Source: Ignavibacteriaceae bacterium (GTDB lineage: Bacteria; Bacteroidota; Ignavibacteria; Ignavibacteriales; Ignavibacteriaceae). Taken from it: a stretch of DNA of 64,000 nucleotides. Below, one piece after another: positions 41,898 through 51,020 of the stretch (its first letter is position 1; each line of letters starts with the position of its first letter). A program made the translations under genes and the position numbers. The stretch is from positions 124,001 to 188,000 of the forward strand of contig JALNZG010000005.1 in the NCBI GenBank assembly GCA_023229425.1, in the 5' to 3' direction. The notes under the pieces are model-generated. The model was not told the DNA's origin, did no database searches, and was given only the letters and a program-made list of their open reading frames with translations.

Positions 41898-43573
41898 AAA
41901 AATCATTGATCATATTTTTTCTTTTCCTTCCTATCGTGCTTTACTCACAAGCAGAGTTTGTTCCGGTTGGTCATCCGGTTTATTCATTTCTTGAGAGAAT
42001 GGATGCGCTTCAATTCATAAAAGAATATGATTCTTTTCAAAAACCAAAAACTCGAAAAGCAATTGCGGGTTACCTTAAACAAGTTGAAAAAAACAAAATC
42101 GAACTCAATACGATCGATAGAAATATCCAGCTTGATCTCAGATCGGAGTTTAGTCTTGAGATGTTTGAGACCACATATGGTTATCAATCACTAATTGCTG
42201 GTGAGAAATACGATCCGTTTACAGAAAAAGAGAAATATTTCTATTTCAATTCCGGCAAAAAAGGAAATTTATTCATCAATTTAACGGTGGATGCAGATTA
42301 TATTTATCATAGCCAATATTATTATATTAATAATGATGCAAAATTAGTTAATGCCGGAGGAATAATCCGCGGAACTCTTATGAATACTTTCGGCTTTTAT
42401 ATTCAAGGCTCAAATGGATTTTCTTCCGGAAGCAAAGAAGCGGCTTTGCAGAAAAAAGAGCTTCAGTATAATTACAAATTCAACGAAAAATATGAAGAAA
42501 CATTTTTCGATGACAATGAAGGGCACTTGTCTCTCGACTTTGATTGGTTCAATTTAAAACTTGGAAGAGACCGTTTAATGCTTGGTTACGGTGCAAATAA
42601 AGCAATTCTTTCTGACAATAGCCCTAAGTTTGATTATTTGCAACTTCAATTCAATTATGGAATTTTTTCATTCTTTTCATTTCACGGAAAGTTGTTAGGA
42701 GAAAATACTTTAATAAGTGATTCCGTTTCTGGCGGAGTTAATTTTGTAAAAGAAAAATACATGGCTTATCATCGCTTGGGTTTTAACATTGCCGATAATT
42801 TTACTCTGGGCGCTGGAGAAATAGTAATATACGGTGATCGTCCGATGGAGTTTTCTTATCTCAATCCATTTAATTTTTATAAATCGGTTGAACACAATAA
42901 CAGAGATAGAGATAATGCAATGGTTTTCTTTGATTTAGAAAATCGCTCTATTAAAGGATTAAAACTTTTTGCAATGGTTCTTTTAGATGATATTCATTAC
43001 GGCAAACTTGGAACAGGCTGGTACGGCAATCAAACTCTATGGAATTTTGGATTTTCATCTTACAATTTGTACAGCATAATTCCCATAGATTTTCATTTTG
43101 AATATACTCGGGTTGAACCTTATGTCTTTACTCATCGTTTACCAAATAACAACTTTACAAATTTCGGGTATGGGTTGTCTTCTGTAATTGCACCAAATAG
43201 TGAATTGTTCTTTTCAAAAATAAATTATAGATTATCACACCGTTTTGAAGCATCTTTTTCTTTTAGTTACACGGTGCATGGAGCAAATTATTTGGATGAC
43301 CAAGGAAACATTATAAAAAATGTCGGCGGCGATTTCGCGGTTGGACATAGGAATGGTGATGCAGACAAAGTAAAGTTTTTAGATGGTGTAAAACAAATTT
43401 ATCGTAAAATAACTATTGGTTTTATTTATGAACTATGGAATGAGATCAAACTGATGATGCACACAGAATTTAATAGTTACTCACGACAAAAGAATTATTT
43501 TGATTTTGGAGAACACATCAAATTTGGTGATACAAATGGTACAGGAATATTTTCGTTACAAGTAAGAATTTAA
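41894..43573 (+). CDS. Wzi-like capsule-assembly outer-membrane protein
   Basis: Signal peptide (SLIIFFLFLPIVLYSQ). An early helical segment (LERMDALQFIKEYDS) precedes a long beta-rich part ending in an aromatic strand (TGIFSLQVRI), as in capsule assembly protein Wzi-type barrels; FDWFNLKLGRDRLMLGYG and MEFSYLNPFNFYKS are family-like. Wzi anchors capsule polysaccharide to the outer membrane; here the ligand is unknown. TTG 41894 with GGGAAGAAG upstream is preferred; ATG 41879 lies further inside the glycosyltransferase gene. The overlap ties this gene to the GT2 gene. Confidence 0.75.
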   Translation: MKKSLIIFFLFLPIVLYSQAEFVPVGHPVYSFLERMDALQFIKEYDSFQKPKTRKAIAGYLKQVEKNKIELNTIDRNIQLDLRSEFSLEMFETTYGYQSLIAGEKYDPFTEKEKYFYFNSGKKGNLFINLTVDADYIYHSQYYYINNDAKLVNAGGIIRGTLMNTFGFYIQGSNGFSSGSKEAALQKKELQYNYKFNEKYEETFFDDNEGHLSLDFDWFNLKLGRDRLMLGYGANKAILSDNSPKFDYLQLQFNYGIFSFFSFHGKLLGENTLISDSVSGGVNFVKEKYMAYHRLGFNIADNFTLGAGEIVIYGDRPMEFSYLNPFNFYKSVEHNNRDRDNAMVFFDLENRSIKGLKLFAMVLLDDIHYGKLGTGWYGNQTLWNFGFSSYNLYSIIPIDFHFEYTRVEPYVFTHRLPNNNFTNFGYGLSSVIAPNSELFFSKINYRLSHRFEASFSFSYTVHGANYLDDQGNIIKNVGGDFAVGHRNGDADKVKFLDGVKQIYRKITIGFIYELWNEIKLMMHTEFNSYSRQKNYFDFGEHIKFGDTNGTGIFSLQVRI

Positions 43574-43585
43574 TAAAGGTTAAAA

Positions 43586-45199
43586 ATGAATTATAAAAAA
43601 TATAGAGTCCCGTTAATGGTTATCATATTAACTTCAGGGATTTTACTCGGCACACAAATTCAAAAGGCGCTTGCAGGAGATAACCTCTTTGAGAACATCC
43701 GGAAGTTTAATGATGTTTTAAGCCTTACACAGAAATATTATGTGGAAGATGTGAACGCAGAAAAACTAGTTGAATCTGCGATCAACGGAATGTTAAATGA
43801 GCTCGATCCGCATTCGGTTTATATTCCGGCGAAACAAATGACGGCAGTAGAAGAAGAATTCCGTGGTGATTTTGAGGGAGTTGGAATTGAGTTTCAAGTT
43901 GTAAATGATACGTTAACTGTTGTTTCTCCCATCACCGGAGGACCCAGCGAATTATTAGGAATTTTAGCCGGAGATAGAATTGTAAAGATTGATGATAAAG
44001 ATTGTATTGGTATTTCAAATGATGATGTAAGAAAAAAGTTACGCGGGAAATCAGGTTCTAAAGTTAAGGTATTAGTATTACGGATCGGTGTAAAAGATCC
44101 AATGGATTATGAGATCACGCGAGATAAAATTCCACTTTTTTCAGTTGACACGCACATCATGCTCGATAAACAAACAGGATATGTTAGTGTTGGTCGGTTC
44201 GCAGAAAAAACTACCGATGAATTACAAACTGCGTTGAACGACTTGCAAAAGAAGGGGATGAAACAATTAGTTCTAGATTTGCGGAACAATCCAGGCGGAT
44301 ATCTAAACCAAGCTTTTCAAATTGCAGATATCTTTATTGAGGGTGAAAAGAAAATCGTTTACACACGTGGGCGAAGAAAAGAATTTGATGAAGATTTTTA
44401 TGCTTCAGTTGCTTCTCCTTTTGAAAATATTCCTCTGATTGTTTTAGTGAACAGAGGGAGTGCATCGGCAAGTGAAATAGTTTCCGGCGCTGTTCAGGAT
44501 TGGGACCGCGGTTTAGTTGTTGGGGAAACTACTTTTGGCAAAGGTTTAGTACAACGTCAATTTCCTCTTAATGACGGAAGTTCGCTTCGCCTAACTATTT
44601 CAGATTATTTTACTCCTTCAGGCAGATTGATTCAACGGAAATATAAAGACAAAGATAAAAAAGATTATTACATGGAAACCATGGATAGAGAAACCGAGAT
44701 TGATGGAGAAAACATAGATCACAAAACAGAAAATGATTCTTTGCATCCAACTTACAAAACAAACAAAGGAAGGATTGTTTATGGCGGCGGCGGAATTACT
44801 CCAGATTATTTTGTTAAATCTGAAAAGCTGACTGATTACGCTTCAAACTTGATTAGAAAAAATACATTCTATCTATTTGCGTTAAACTATATTGACCGCC
44901 ACGGAGCAGAAATAAAAAATAAAGTCGGAGATAATCTCACTAAATTTGTTTCTTCATTTGAACTTTCAGATGATGATATGAAATCATTCATCGAATTTTC
45001 AAAAGGGAAGGATGTTAAATTTGTTGAGAAAGATTTTGAATCAGAAAAGGATTATATTAGAGCCAGACTGAAGGCAACAATTGCAAGAAATTATTGGAAG
45101 AATGAAGGCTGGTATTCAACATTAATTCCAATGGATAAACAAGTAAAGAAAGCTTTATCTCTTTTTGGCAAAGCAAAAGAATTAGCAAATATAAAGTAG
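43586..45199 (+). CDS. ctpA: S41 family C-terminal processing peptidase
   Basis: Membrane-anchored serine protease: N-terminal hydrophobic segment (VPLMVIILTSGILLGTQI), a PDZ domain (residues about 80-170, GVGIEFQVVNDTLTVVSPI, LAGDRIVKIDD), and a catalytic domain with RNNPGGYL, NRGSASASEIVSGAVQDW (Ser) and VVGETTFGKGLVQ (Lys). It acts in the periplasm on protein C-termini. 537 residues is normal for Bacteroidota CTPs. ATG 43586 has AAAGGTTAAAA upstream; the DUF3108 gene starts 2 bases after its TAG stop. Confidence 0.93.
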   Translation: MNYKKYRVPLMVIILTSGILLGTQIQKALAGDNLFENIRKFNDVLSLTQKYYVEDVNAEKLVESAINGMLNELDPHSVYIPAKQMTAVEEEFRGDFEGVGIEFQVVNDTLTVVSPITGGPSELLGILAGDRIVKIDDKDCIGISNDDVRKKLRGKSGSKVKVLVLRIGVKDPMDYEITRDKIPLFSVDTHIMLDKQTGYVSVGRFAEKTTDELQTALNDLQKKGMKQLVLDLRNNPGGYLNQAFQIADIFIEGEKKIVYTRGRRKEFDEDFYASVASPFENIPLIVLVNRGSASASEIVSGAVQDWDRGLVVGETTFGKGLVQRQFPLNDGSSLRLTISDYFTPSGRLIQRKYKDKDKKDYYMETMDRETEIDGENIDHKTENDSLHPTYKTNKGRIVYGGGGITPDYFVKSEKLTDYASNLIRKNTFYLFALNYIDRHGAEIKNKVGDNLTKFVSSFELSDDDMKSFIEFSKGKDVKFVEKDFESEKDYIRARLKATIARNYWKNEGWYSTLIPMDKQVKKALSLFGKAKELANIK

Positions 45200-45201
45200 A
45201 G

Positions 45202-46026
45202 ATGAAATATCCTATTCTTCTTTTTGCTGTTATAAGTATTATAATTTTACAATCGGGTTTTACTTATAAACCCGAAAAGATAACAATTGTATTCCCTATT
45301 TTTTCCGAAAAAGAAATGCTTGTCGGCGAAGATATAAATTATGTAGTAAGCTATTCGTTTCTTAAACTTGGAGAGGTTCGTCTTAGGATAATAAATAAAA
45401 AAGAATATCAAGGGAAAACAGTTTATAATACTGTGGCTTATATTGATTCTTATTCGGGAATACCCTTTGTTGATCTTCATCAAATTTATGAGAGTAAAGT
45501 AAACACAGATTATTATTCGGAATATTTTAAAGGACTTGTAAAAAAGAAAGAGTTTACCACTTACACTGAATATTATTTCGATTATAAAGAAAAATCAATC
45601 CATGTAATAAAGGGGAGTGTCTTGCCTTCGGAATTATGGACAGACTCGACTACAACAGCAGATAAAATGTTCCATGACGGACTTTCAATATTCTATTATG
45701 CACGTATGAATAATGGGCAAAATAAGTCGGTTAAAGTTCCGTGCTTTGTTACGGAAGAAAAAGTTTTTACAAAAATAAATTTTTATGATAGAGTAGATAG
45801 AATATCAATCGATGCAGTTGATCACGACATCGCTTGTACTTACCTGGATGGCGATACTGATTTCATTAGCGTGTTTGGTTTAACCGGAAGATTTGAAGGC
45901 TGGTTTTCAAATGATAAAGCTGCAGTGCCTATCTTAGCCAAAATGAAAGTAATTATTGGAAATGTTAATTTGGAATTAAAATCATGGAAGAGACCCGGAT
46001 GGACTCCGCCAAAATACAACAATTAG
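45202..46026 (+). CDS. DUF3108 family exported protein
   Basis: Signal-like N-terminus (YPILLFAVISIIILQSGF). The pattern VGEDINYVVSYSFLKLGEVRL, NTVAYIDSYSGIPFVDLHQIYES and FHDGLSIFYYAR is diagnostic of DUF3108, a family of exported beta-rich proteins of unknown role. 274 residues is normal. It lies directly downstream of the S41 peptidase gene and overlaps the gamma-carbonic anhydrase gene by 28 bases, so the three genes are probably one operon. Confidence 0.88.
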   Translation: MKYPILLFAVISIIILQSGFTYKPEKITIVFPIFSEKEMLVGEDINYVVSYSFLKLGEVRLRIINKKEYQGKTVYNTVAYIDSYSGIPFVDLHQIYESKVNTDYYSEYFKGLVKKKEFTTYTEYYFDYKEKSIHVIKGSVLPSELWTDSTTTADKMFHDGLSIFYYARMNNGQNKSVKVPCFVTEEKVFTKINFYDRVDRISIDAVDHDIACTYLDGDTDFISVFGLTGRFEGWFSNDKAAVPILAKMKVIIGNVNLELKSWKRPGWTPPKYNN

Positions 46027-46562
46027 TAAAAGAAAAAGTTTTTTTTCCGTATCAAGGAATGCTGCCGGCAATACATGATTCCGTATTTCTTGCATCCGGT
46101 GCAAAAATTATTGGTGACGTGAAAATAGGAAAAGATTCAAGCGTTTGGTACAATACCGTTATCCGTGGTGATGTAAATTATATTCATATCGGTGAACTGA
46201 CTAATGTTCAGGATTGTTCGATGCTTCATGTAACAAATGAAACTCAGCCATTAATTATTGGAGATAAAGTTACCATTGGACATAGTGTTACTCTGCATGG
46301 TTGTACAGTAAATAATTTATGTTTAATCGGGATGGGCGCTGTTGTATTAGATGGCGCTATCATGGAAGAATCTAGTGTCGTGGCAGCCGGAGCTGTTGTT
46401 CCGCCAAAATATATTGTTCCAAAGGGAACCTTGGTGGCAGGAGTTCCGTGCAAAATTATCAGATTTCTTTCCGATCAAGAAATAAACGAACTGGAAAAAT
46501 CAGCTTTACGTTACAGAGAATATGCTCAAATCTCAAGTGATTCATTAATTGAATTGAAATAA
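45999..46562 (+). CDS. Gamma-class carbonic anhydrase family protein
   Basis: Left-handed beta-helix of hexapeptide repeats: SGAKIIGDVKIGKDSSVWYNTVIRGDVNYIHIGELTNVQDCSMLH, IGHSVTLHGC and IGMGAVVLDGAI. The His in SMLH and the HSVTLH pair are the zinc ligands of the family; catalysis of CO2 hydration is likely but some members are inactive. The chosen ATG 45999 follows GGAAGAGA; ATG 45984 is also possible. It overlaps the DUF3108 gene and precedes ybeY by 6 bases. Confidence 0.9.
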   Translation: MDSAKIQQLVKEKVFFPYQGMLPAIHDSVFLASGAKIIGDVKIGKDSSVWYNTVIRGDVNYIHIGELTNVQDCSMLHVTNETQPLIIGDKVTIGHSVTLHGCTVNNLCLIGMGAVVLDGAIMEESSVVAAGAVVPPKYIVPKGTLVAGVPCKIIRFLSDQEINELEKSALRYREYAQISSDSLIELK

Positions 46563-46568
46563 TCATTT

Positions 46569-47018
46569 ATGAATATTTCAAAGACAAAAATTGCTATCTT
46601 AATCCCGAAAAAAATAGAATTTAAAAAATCATTGATAAGAAATATTATTCTGGAGTTAGCTAAAGAATTGCAGTTTTCAATTGCCAGCATAAATGTTTCC
46701 TTTGTTGATAAAAAAGAAATATTAGAACTTAACAGTAAATACCTGAACCATCATACTTCAACTGATATTTTAACATTTAATTACAGCGGAAGTAATACGT
46801 TTTTAGATGGCGAAATTATTATTTCATACGAGGATGCAGTTGAAAACGCATTGCGTTTTCACATTACCGGGCATGAAGAATATCTCCGGCTCATTATCCA
46901 CGGGTTACTTCATCTCCTTGGTTATGATGACCATGAAAAAAGTGATAAATTAAAAATGAAAAGAAAAGAAACTTCTTTAGTGAAAAAACTAAACTATTTA
47001 GTATTGAATAAAATATGA
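46569..47018 (+). CDS. ybeY: Endoribonuclease YbeY (rRNA maturation factor)
   Basis: Metal-dependent RNase that matures the 16S rRNA 3' end. The zinc motif HGLLHLLGYDDHE is intact, preceded by STDILTFNYSGS and LDGEIIISYEDA. 149 residues. It overlaps the following Smg-like gene by 4 bases. Confidence 0.95.
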   Translation: MNISKTKIAILIPKKIEFKKSLIRNIILELAKELQFSIASINVSFVDKKEILELNSKYLNHHTSTDILTFNYSGSNTFLDGEIIISYEDAVENALRFHITGHEEYLRLIIHGLLHLLGYDDHEKSDKLKMKRKETSLVKKLNYLVLNKI

Positions 47019-47470
47019 GAAATAGACTGGCTGAAGTTCTCTCAAAATTACTTGACGGACTTGCAAAGGAAAATTCATTAGAGCAAGTTGAGATAAAGTT
47101 ATTAAAAAAGAAAAAATTCGATAAAACGGTTGTTGCGACAGCTTATAGCTGGATTTATGATAAAATTAATGCAAACCAGCTTGGACGCAAAACCCACAAA
47201 TCAATTTCTAAAGGAATGCGTATTTTCTCGGAAGATGAGATGCATATCATCGGTGTGAAGAATTACAATCGTCTTCTGAAATTGTATAATATCAGTTTGC
47301 TTACTAATTCCGATCTTGATGGAATTATGGAACAAATATTTTTCTTCCCTGAATTTCCATTATCGGATGATGAAATGAATTTTCTTATATTAAACTCCAT
47401 CATTGATGTAGATAAATTATCAATCCCGGGAAGCAGAAAGCTTCTATATCTTTCAGATAAAATAAATTAA
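47015..47470 (+). CDS. Smg/DUF494 family protein
   Basis: A 151-residue helical protein with the DUF494/Smg pattern: FSEDEMHIIGVKNYNRLLKLYNI and LDGIMEQIFFFPEFPLSDDEMNFLILNSI. The family is known next to dprA/topA in many bacteria; its biochemical role is unknown. Here topA follows directly by 6 bases. The overlap with ybeY marks co-transcription. Confidence 0.85.
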   Translation: MRNRLAEVLSKLLDGLAKENSLEQVEIKLLKKKKFDKTVVATAYSWIYDKINANQLGRKTHKSISKGMRIFSEDEMHIIGVKNYNRLLKLYNISLLTNSDLDGIMEQIFFFPEFPLSDDEMNFLILNSIIDVDKLSIPGSRKLLYLSDKIN

Positions 47471-47476
47471 GCTATT

Positions 47477-49813
47477 ATGAGTAAAAATCTTGTTCTTGTA
47501 GAATCTCCGGCAAAAGCGAAAACTATCAATAAATATTTAGGGAAAAATTTCCACGTTGAAGCAACTGTGGGGCACATAAAAAATCTTCCGAAATCCAAAT
47601 TAGGTATTGATGTTGAGAATTCTTTTCAACCGCAATTTGTAACCATCCGTGGAAAAGGCGATCTCTTAAAAAAAATTAAAAGTCTCGCGGCAAAAAGCAG
47701 TAATATATTTATCGCAACTGATCCTGACCGTGAGGGAGAAGCGATTGCACAAGATATTGCCGACTTCATAAATATCAAAGAAGACACAAAACTTTACCGA
47801 GTACTTTTTAATGAGATCACAAAAAACGGTGTCCTTAAAGGAATGCAAGCTCCACGCCCAATTGATACGAAATTAGTAGCTTCTCAACGAGCCCGCAGAA
47901 TAATGGATAGGTTGATTGGATATAAAGTAAGTCCGTTTTTATGGAAAGCAGTAATTCAAGAATCCGGAATAACGCTGTCTGCCGGCAGAGTGCAGTCGGT
48001 TGCACTCCGGCTTATCTGCGAGCGCGAAATAGAAATTGGGAAATTTATCGCTATTGAATATTGGTCTATCTGGGGATTTTTTGAAACCGCTTCGAAAGAA
48101 ATATTCAAAGCGAAACTTTTTAGTGTTGCCGGAAGTGAAATTAAAGTTGCTCCGCATGCCAACATGAGCGAAAAAGAATTACATGATTTTCTTAAAAATC
48201 ATATTCTTCTAAATAATGAAACAGATACCTTAAAATTATTTAATGAAGTAAAACAAAAAAACAATTTTGAGATTTCCCGCATTGTAAAAAAACATACCAA
48301 GAGAAATCCGTCACCGCCATTTATTACCAGTACTTTGCAGGCTGAAGCTTCTAAAGCATTACGCTATCGCGCAAAACAAACGATGGGGATTGCTCAAAAA
48401 TTGTACGAAGGTATTGATTTAGGCAAAGAGGGAACCGTCGGTCTTATTACTTACATGAGAACCGATTCGACCCGTATTTCCGAAGATATATTAATAGAAA
48501 CGCGGGAATTTATAAAACTGAATTTCGGAGATAATTATCTGCCGGCTACTGCAAACCAGTATGACAAAAAGAAAAATGCTAATGTTCAAGATGCGCACGA
48601 AGCGATCAGACCGACTTCAATGGCATATACACCGGAAAAAGTAAAAGAGTTTTTGGATGATAAATCATTCAAACTCTATCAATTAATTTGGAAAAGATTT
48701 ATTGCTTCGCAGATGAAACCTGCCGAATTGGAAACTACGGTCATAGAAATATCCGCGGATGAATTTCTTTTTAAAGCTTACGGTCAGTCGCTTCTCTTTA
48801 ACGGTTTCATGCGTATGTATGTTGAAGTAAATGAGCAGACGTATGATCCTGAATCAGACGATAAAGCTGAAGCTAAGAATGAAACAATTCCAGTCGGTTT
48901 AGAAAAAAATGATAAGCTTCATTTAAATGATTTGAAAGAAACACAACATTTTACTAAAGCTCCACCGCGATATACTGAAAGTAGTTTAATAAAAGAATTG
49001 GAGAGTAAAGGGATTGGCAGACCAAGTACATTTTCTTCCATTGTCAGCACCGTTGTTGATAGAAATTACGTCGCAGTTTCTGAAAGAAAATTAGCTCCGA
49101 CTAATCTTGGTATAAAAGTTAATGGCATTCTTGTTCAAAACTTCCCAAACATATTTGATGTTAGTTTTACCGCGAAAATGGAAAGCGAGTTGGATCAAAT
49201 TGCTCAGGGCGAAAATGAATTTGTTTCAGTGCTGAATGATTTTTACAAACCTTTTTCAGAAACTCTTGCTGCTGTGGAAGATAAAATTGAAAAAATCCTG
49301 TGCGACAAATGTGGTAATGAAATGGCAATAAGATTCAGCCGATTTGGAAAATATTTAGCATGCACTAATTATCCTGATTGCAAGAACATCAAATCATTTA
49401 AAGATTTCTCTCAGGAATCTAAAGAGCCGGAATACACCGGTGAAACTTGCCCCAAATGTAACAACCGTACAATTTACCGCAATGGAAAATTCGGGCGGTT
49501 TATCGGGTGCGAGAAATATCCTGATTGTGATTACTTAAAAAATATTTCGTTAGGTGTTCCATGTCCAAAATGTAAAGATGGAGATGTTGTAGAGAGAAGG
49601 TCAAAAAGGAATAAAGCTTTTTACGGATGTTCGAAGTATCCCGACTGCGATTTTGTTTCATGGAATAAGCCGGTACCCAAAGCATGTCCAAATGGGGATT
49701 CGCCTTATCTTGAACATAAATATTCCGCTAAAAAGGGAAATTACTTAAAGTGCCCGGTTTGTGGTGATGAAATGGTTGAAGAACTTGAAGAACCTAATGA
49801 AGATGCAGAATAA
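47477..49813 (+). CDS. topA: DNA topoisomerase I
   Basis: Type IA topoisomerase relaxing negative supercoils. Toprim domain: VESPAKAKTINKYLGKNF, TDPDREGEAIAQDIAD; catalytic Tyr in GLITYMRTDSTRIS. The C-terminal end has three C4 zinc-ribbon repeats (CDKCGNEM..CTNYPDC, CPKCNNR..CEKYPDC, CPKCKDG..CSKYPDC) and a last CPNG...CPVCGDEM piece. 778 residues, normal. Follows the Smg-like gene by 6 bases; the recombinase follows after 12. Confidence 0.97.
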   Translation: MSKNLVLVESPAKAKTINKYLGKNFHVEATVGHIKNLPKSKLGIDVENSFQPQFVTIRGKGDLLKKIKSLAAKSSNIFIATDPDREGEAIAQDIADFINIKEDTKLYRVLFNEITKNGVLKGMQAPRPIDTKLVASQRARRIMDRLIGYKVSPFLWKAVIQESGITLSAGRVQSVALRLICEREIEIGKFIAIEYWSIWGFFETASKEIFKAKLFSVAGSEIKVAPHANMSEKELHDFLKNHILLNNETDTLKLFNEVKQKNNFEISRIVKKHTKRNPSPPFITSTLQAEASKALRYRAKQTMGIAQKLYEGIDLGKEGTVGLITYMRTDSTRISEDILIETREFIKLNFGDNYLPATANQYDKKKNANVQDAHEAIRPTSMAYTPEKVKEFLDDKSFKLYQLIWKRFIASQMKPAELETTVIEISADEFLFKAYGQSLLFNGFMRMYVEVNEQTYDPESDDKAEAKNETIPVGLEKNDKLHLNDLKETQHFTKAPPRYTESSLIKELESKGIGRPSTFSSIVSTVVDRNYVAVSERKLAPTNLGIKVNGILVQNFPNIFDVSFTAKMESELDQIAQGENEFVSVLNDFYKPFSETLAAVEDKIEKILCDKCGNEMAIRFSRFGKYLACTNYPDCKNIKSFKDFSQESKEPEYTGETCPKCNNRTIYRNGKFGRFIGCEKYPDCDYLKNISLGVPCPKCKDGDVVERRSKRNKAFYGCSKYPDCDFVSWNKPVPKACPNGDSPYLEHKYSAKKGNYLKCPVCGDEMVEELEEPNEDAE

Positions 49814-49825
49814 ATTATTTAAAGA

Positions 49826-50704
49826 ATGAAGAATATTATTCGATTATATTTAAAGGAAATAGAATCAACCAAAGGTTATTCTCCTTTGACTATTAAAGCT
49901 TATGGAGAAGATTTGAATCAATTTTATTCTTTTTGTGAATCACTTAGTAAAATTGAAATATCTTCAGTTAATGAAAGAACAATTAAGCTATATCTGGTTC
50001 ATCTTAATGAATTAAAATTGGAGAAATCATCAATATCAAGAAAACTTTCTTCGATAAGAAGATTTTTTTCGTATGCATTCAAAAAAGAGTTTATCAGTAA
50101 AAATTTAATCGCTTATACAAAAAATCCAAAAGTTAAAAGAAAACTACCGGAGGTAATTCCGGAAGATTTATACACAGTATTGATAAAAAGTATTTATAAC
50201 TCTGAAGATAAAAACAATATTTTACAAACTGCGGTTATTGAGGTTTTATATGGTTGTTCACTCCGTGTATCTGAAGCCTGCAATCTTTTGTTAAAGGATA
50301 TTGATTTCTCAGCTTCAATTATTCGTGTTCTTGGAAAAGGGAACAAGACGCGAATAGTGCCTCTGGGTGAACTGTCAAAAATAATAATTCTAAAATATTT
50401 TAAAGTTAGGGCGAAAGATAAAAATCAAAATTACTTGTTCCTCAAATCGGACGGTTCACGTGTTTTATCAAATTATGTTTATCGTTTTGTCAGAAAATAT
50501 TTAAGTGCTATTACGGATTTGAAAAAGAAAAGTCCTCATATTTTCCGGCATAGTTCGGCAACACACATGTTAAACCATGGCGCTGATTTAACAGCTATCA
50601 AAGAAATATTAGGACATTCGAATCTTTCCACAACTCAAATTTATACTCAAGTTAGCATTGAACGTTTAAAAAGTGTATATAAACAAGCACATCCAAAATC
50701 ATAA
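49826..50704 (+). CDS. xerC: Tyrosine recombinase XerC/XerD type
   Basis: Site-specific recombinase resolving chromosome dimers at dif. N-terminal SAM-like domain (residues about 1-90) and catalytic domain with Arg147 (CSLRVSEACNL), Lys in LGKGNKTRIVPLG, His238 and Arg241 (HIFRHSSATHML), His264 (LGHSNLS) and Tyr273 (TQIYTQVS). All catalytic residues are present; 292 residues is standard for XerC/D rather than for an integrase. It follows topA, a frequent core order in this lineage, so it is not part of a mobile element. Confidence 0.92.
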   Translation: MKNIIRLYLKEIESTKGYSPLTIKAYGEDLNQFYSFCESLSKIEISSVNERTIKLYLVHLNELKLEKSSISRKLSSIRRFFSYAFKKEFISKNLIAYTKNPKVKRKLPEVIPEDLYTVLIKSIYNSEDKNNILQTAVIEVLYGCSLRVSEACNLLLKDIDFSASIIRVLGKGNKTRIVPLGELSKIIILKYFKVRAKDKNQNYLFLKSDGSRVLSNYVYRFVRKYLSAITDLKKKSPHIFRHSSATHMLNHGADLTAIKEILGHSNLSTTQIYTQVSIERLKSVYKQAHPKS

Positions 50705-50720
50705 AGAAAAGGAGCTCAAT

Positions 50721-51017
50721 ATGAATATCTCTATAACAGCACGAAAATTCAAAGCTCATGAAACTCTAAGAGATTTCATCACGTCGGAGGTTTCAAAAAT
50801 CGATAAGTTTTATGATAACATTTTAGATGTTGATGTTATATTAAGCTATCAACCAAATAAAGACACGACAAAAACCTCAGAGATTATCGTAAAAGTGCCT
50901 GGACAAGTACTTACAGCTAGTGAAGTATCAGATGACTATAAAAAATCCACAGTTCTTGCTGTTGAAAAAATTCATCGGCAATTGGAGAAATTAAAAACGA
51001 AAAATAAACCTTATTAA
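50721..51017 (+). CDS. hpf: Ribosome hibernation-promoting factor
   Basis: Short HPF/RaiA protein: MNISITARKFKAHETLRDFI, and a basic middle VEKIHRQLEKLKTKNK. At 98 residues it is the short form, which dimerises 70S ribosomes with help of another factor or silences them. The start at 50721 has AAAGGAGCTC before it; an in-frame upstream start at 50673 would lie inside xerC and is rejected. The next gene begins 3 bases after the stop. Confidence 0.93.
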   Translation: MNISITARKFKAHETLRDFITSEVSKIDKFYDNILDVDVILSYQPNKDTTKTSEIIVKVPGQVLTASEVSDDYKKSTVLAVEKIHRQLEKLKTKNKPY

Positions 51018-51020
51018 ACT

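Noticed and set aside
49826..50704. The tyrosine recombinase as a sign of an integrated element
   Set aside because: Length, motifs and position behind topA in a core gene run fit XerC/D; no attachment sites or phage genes are nearby.
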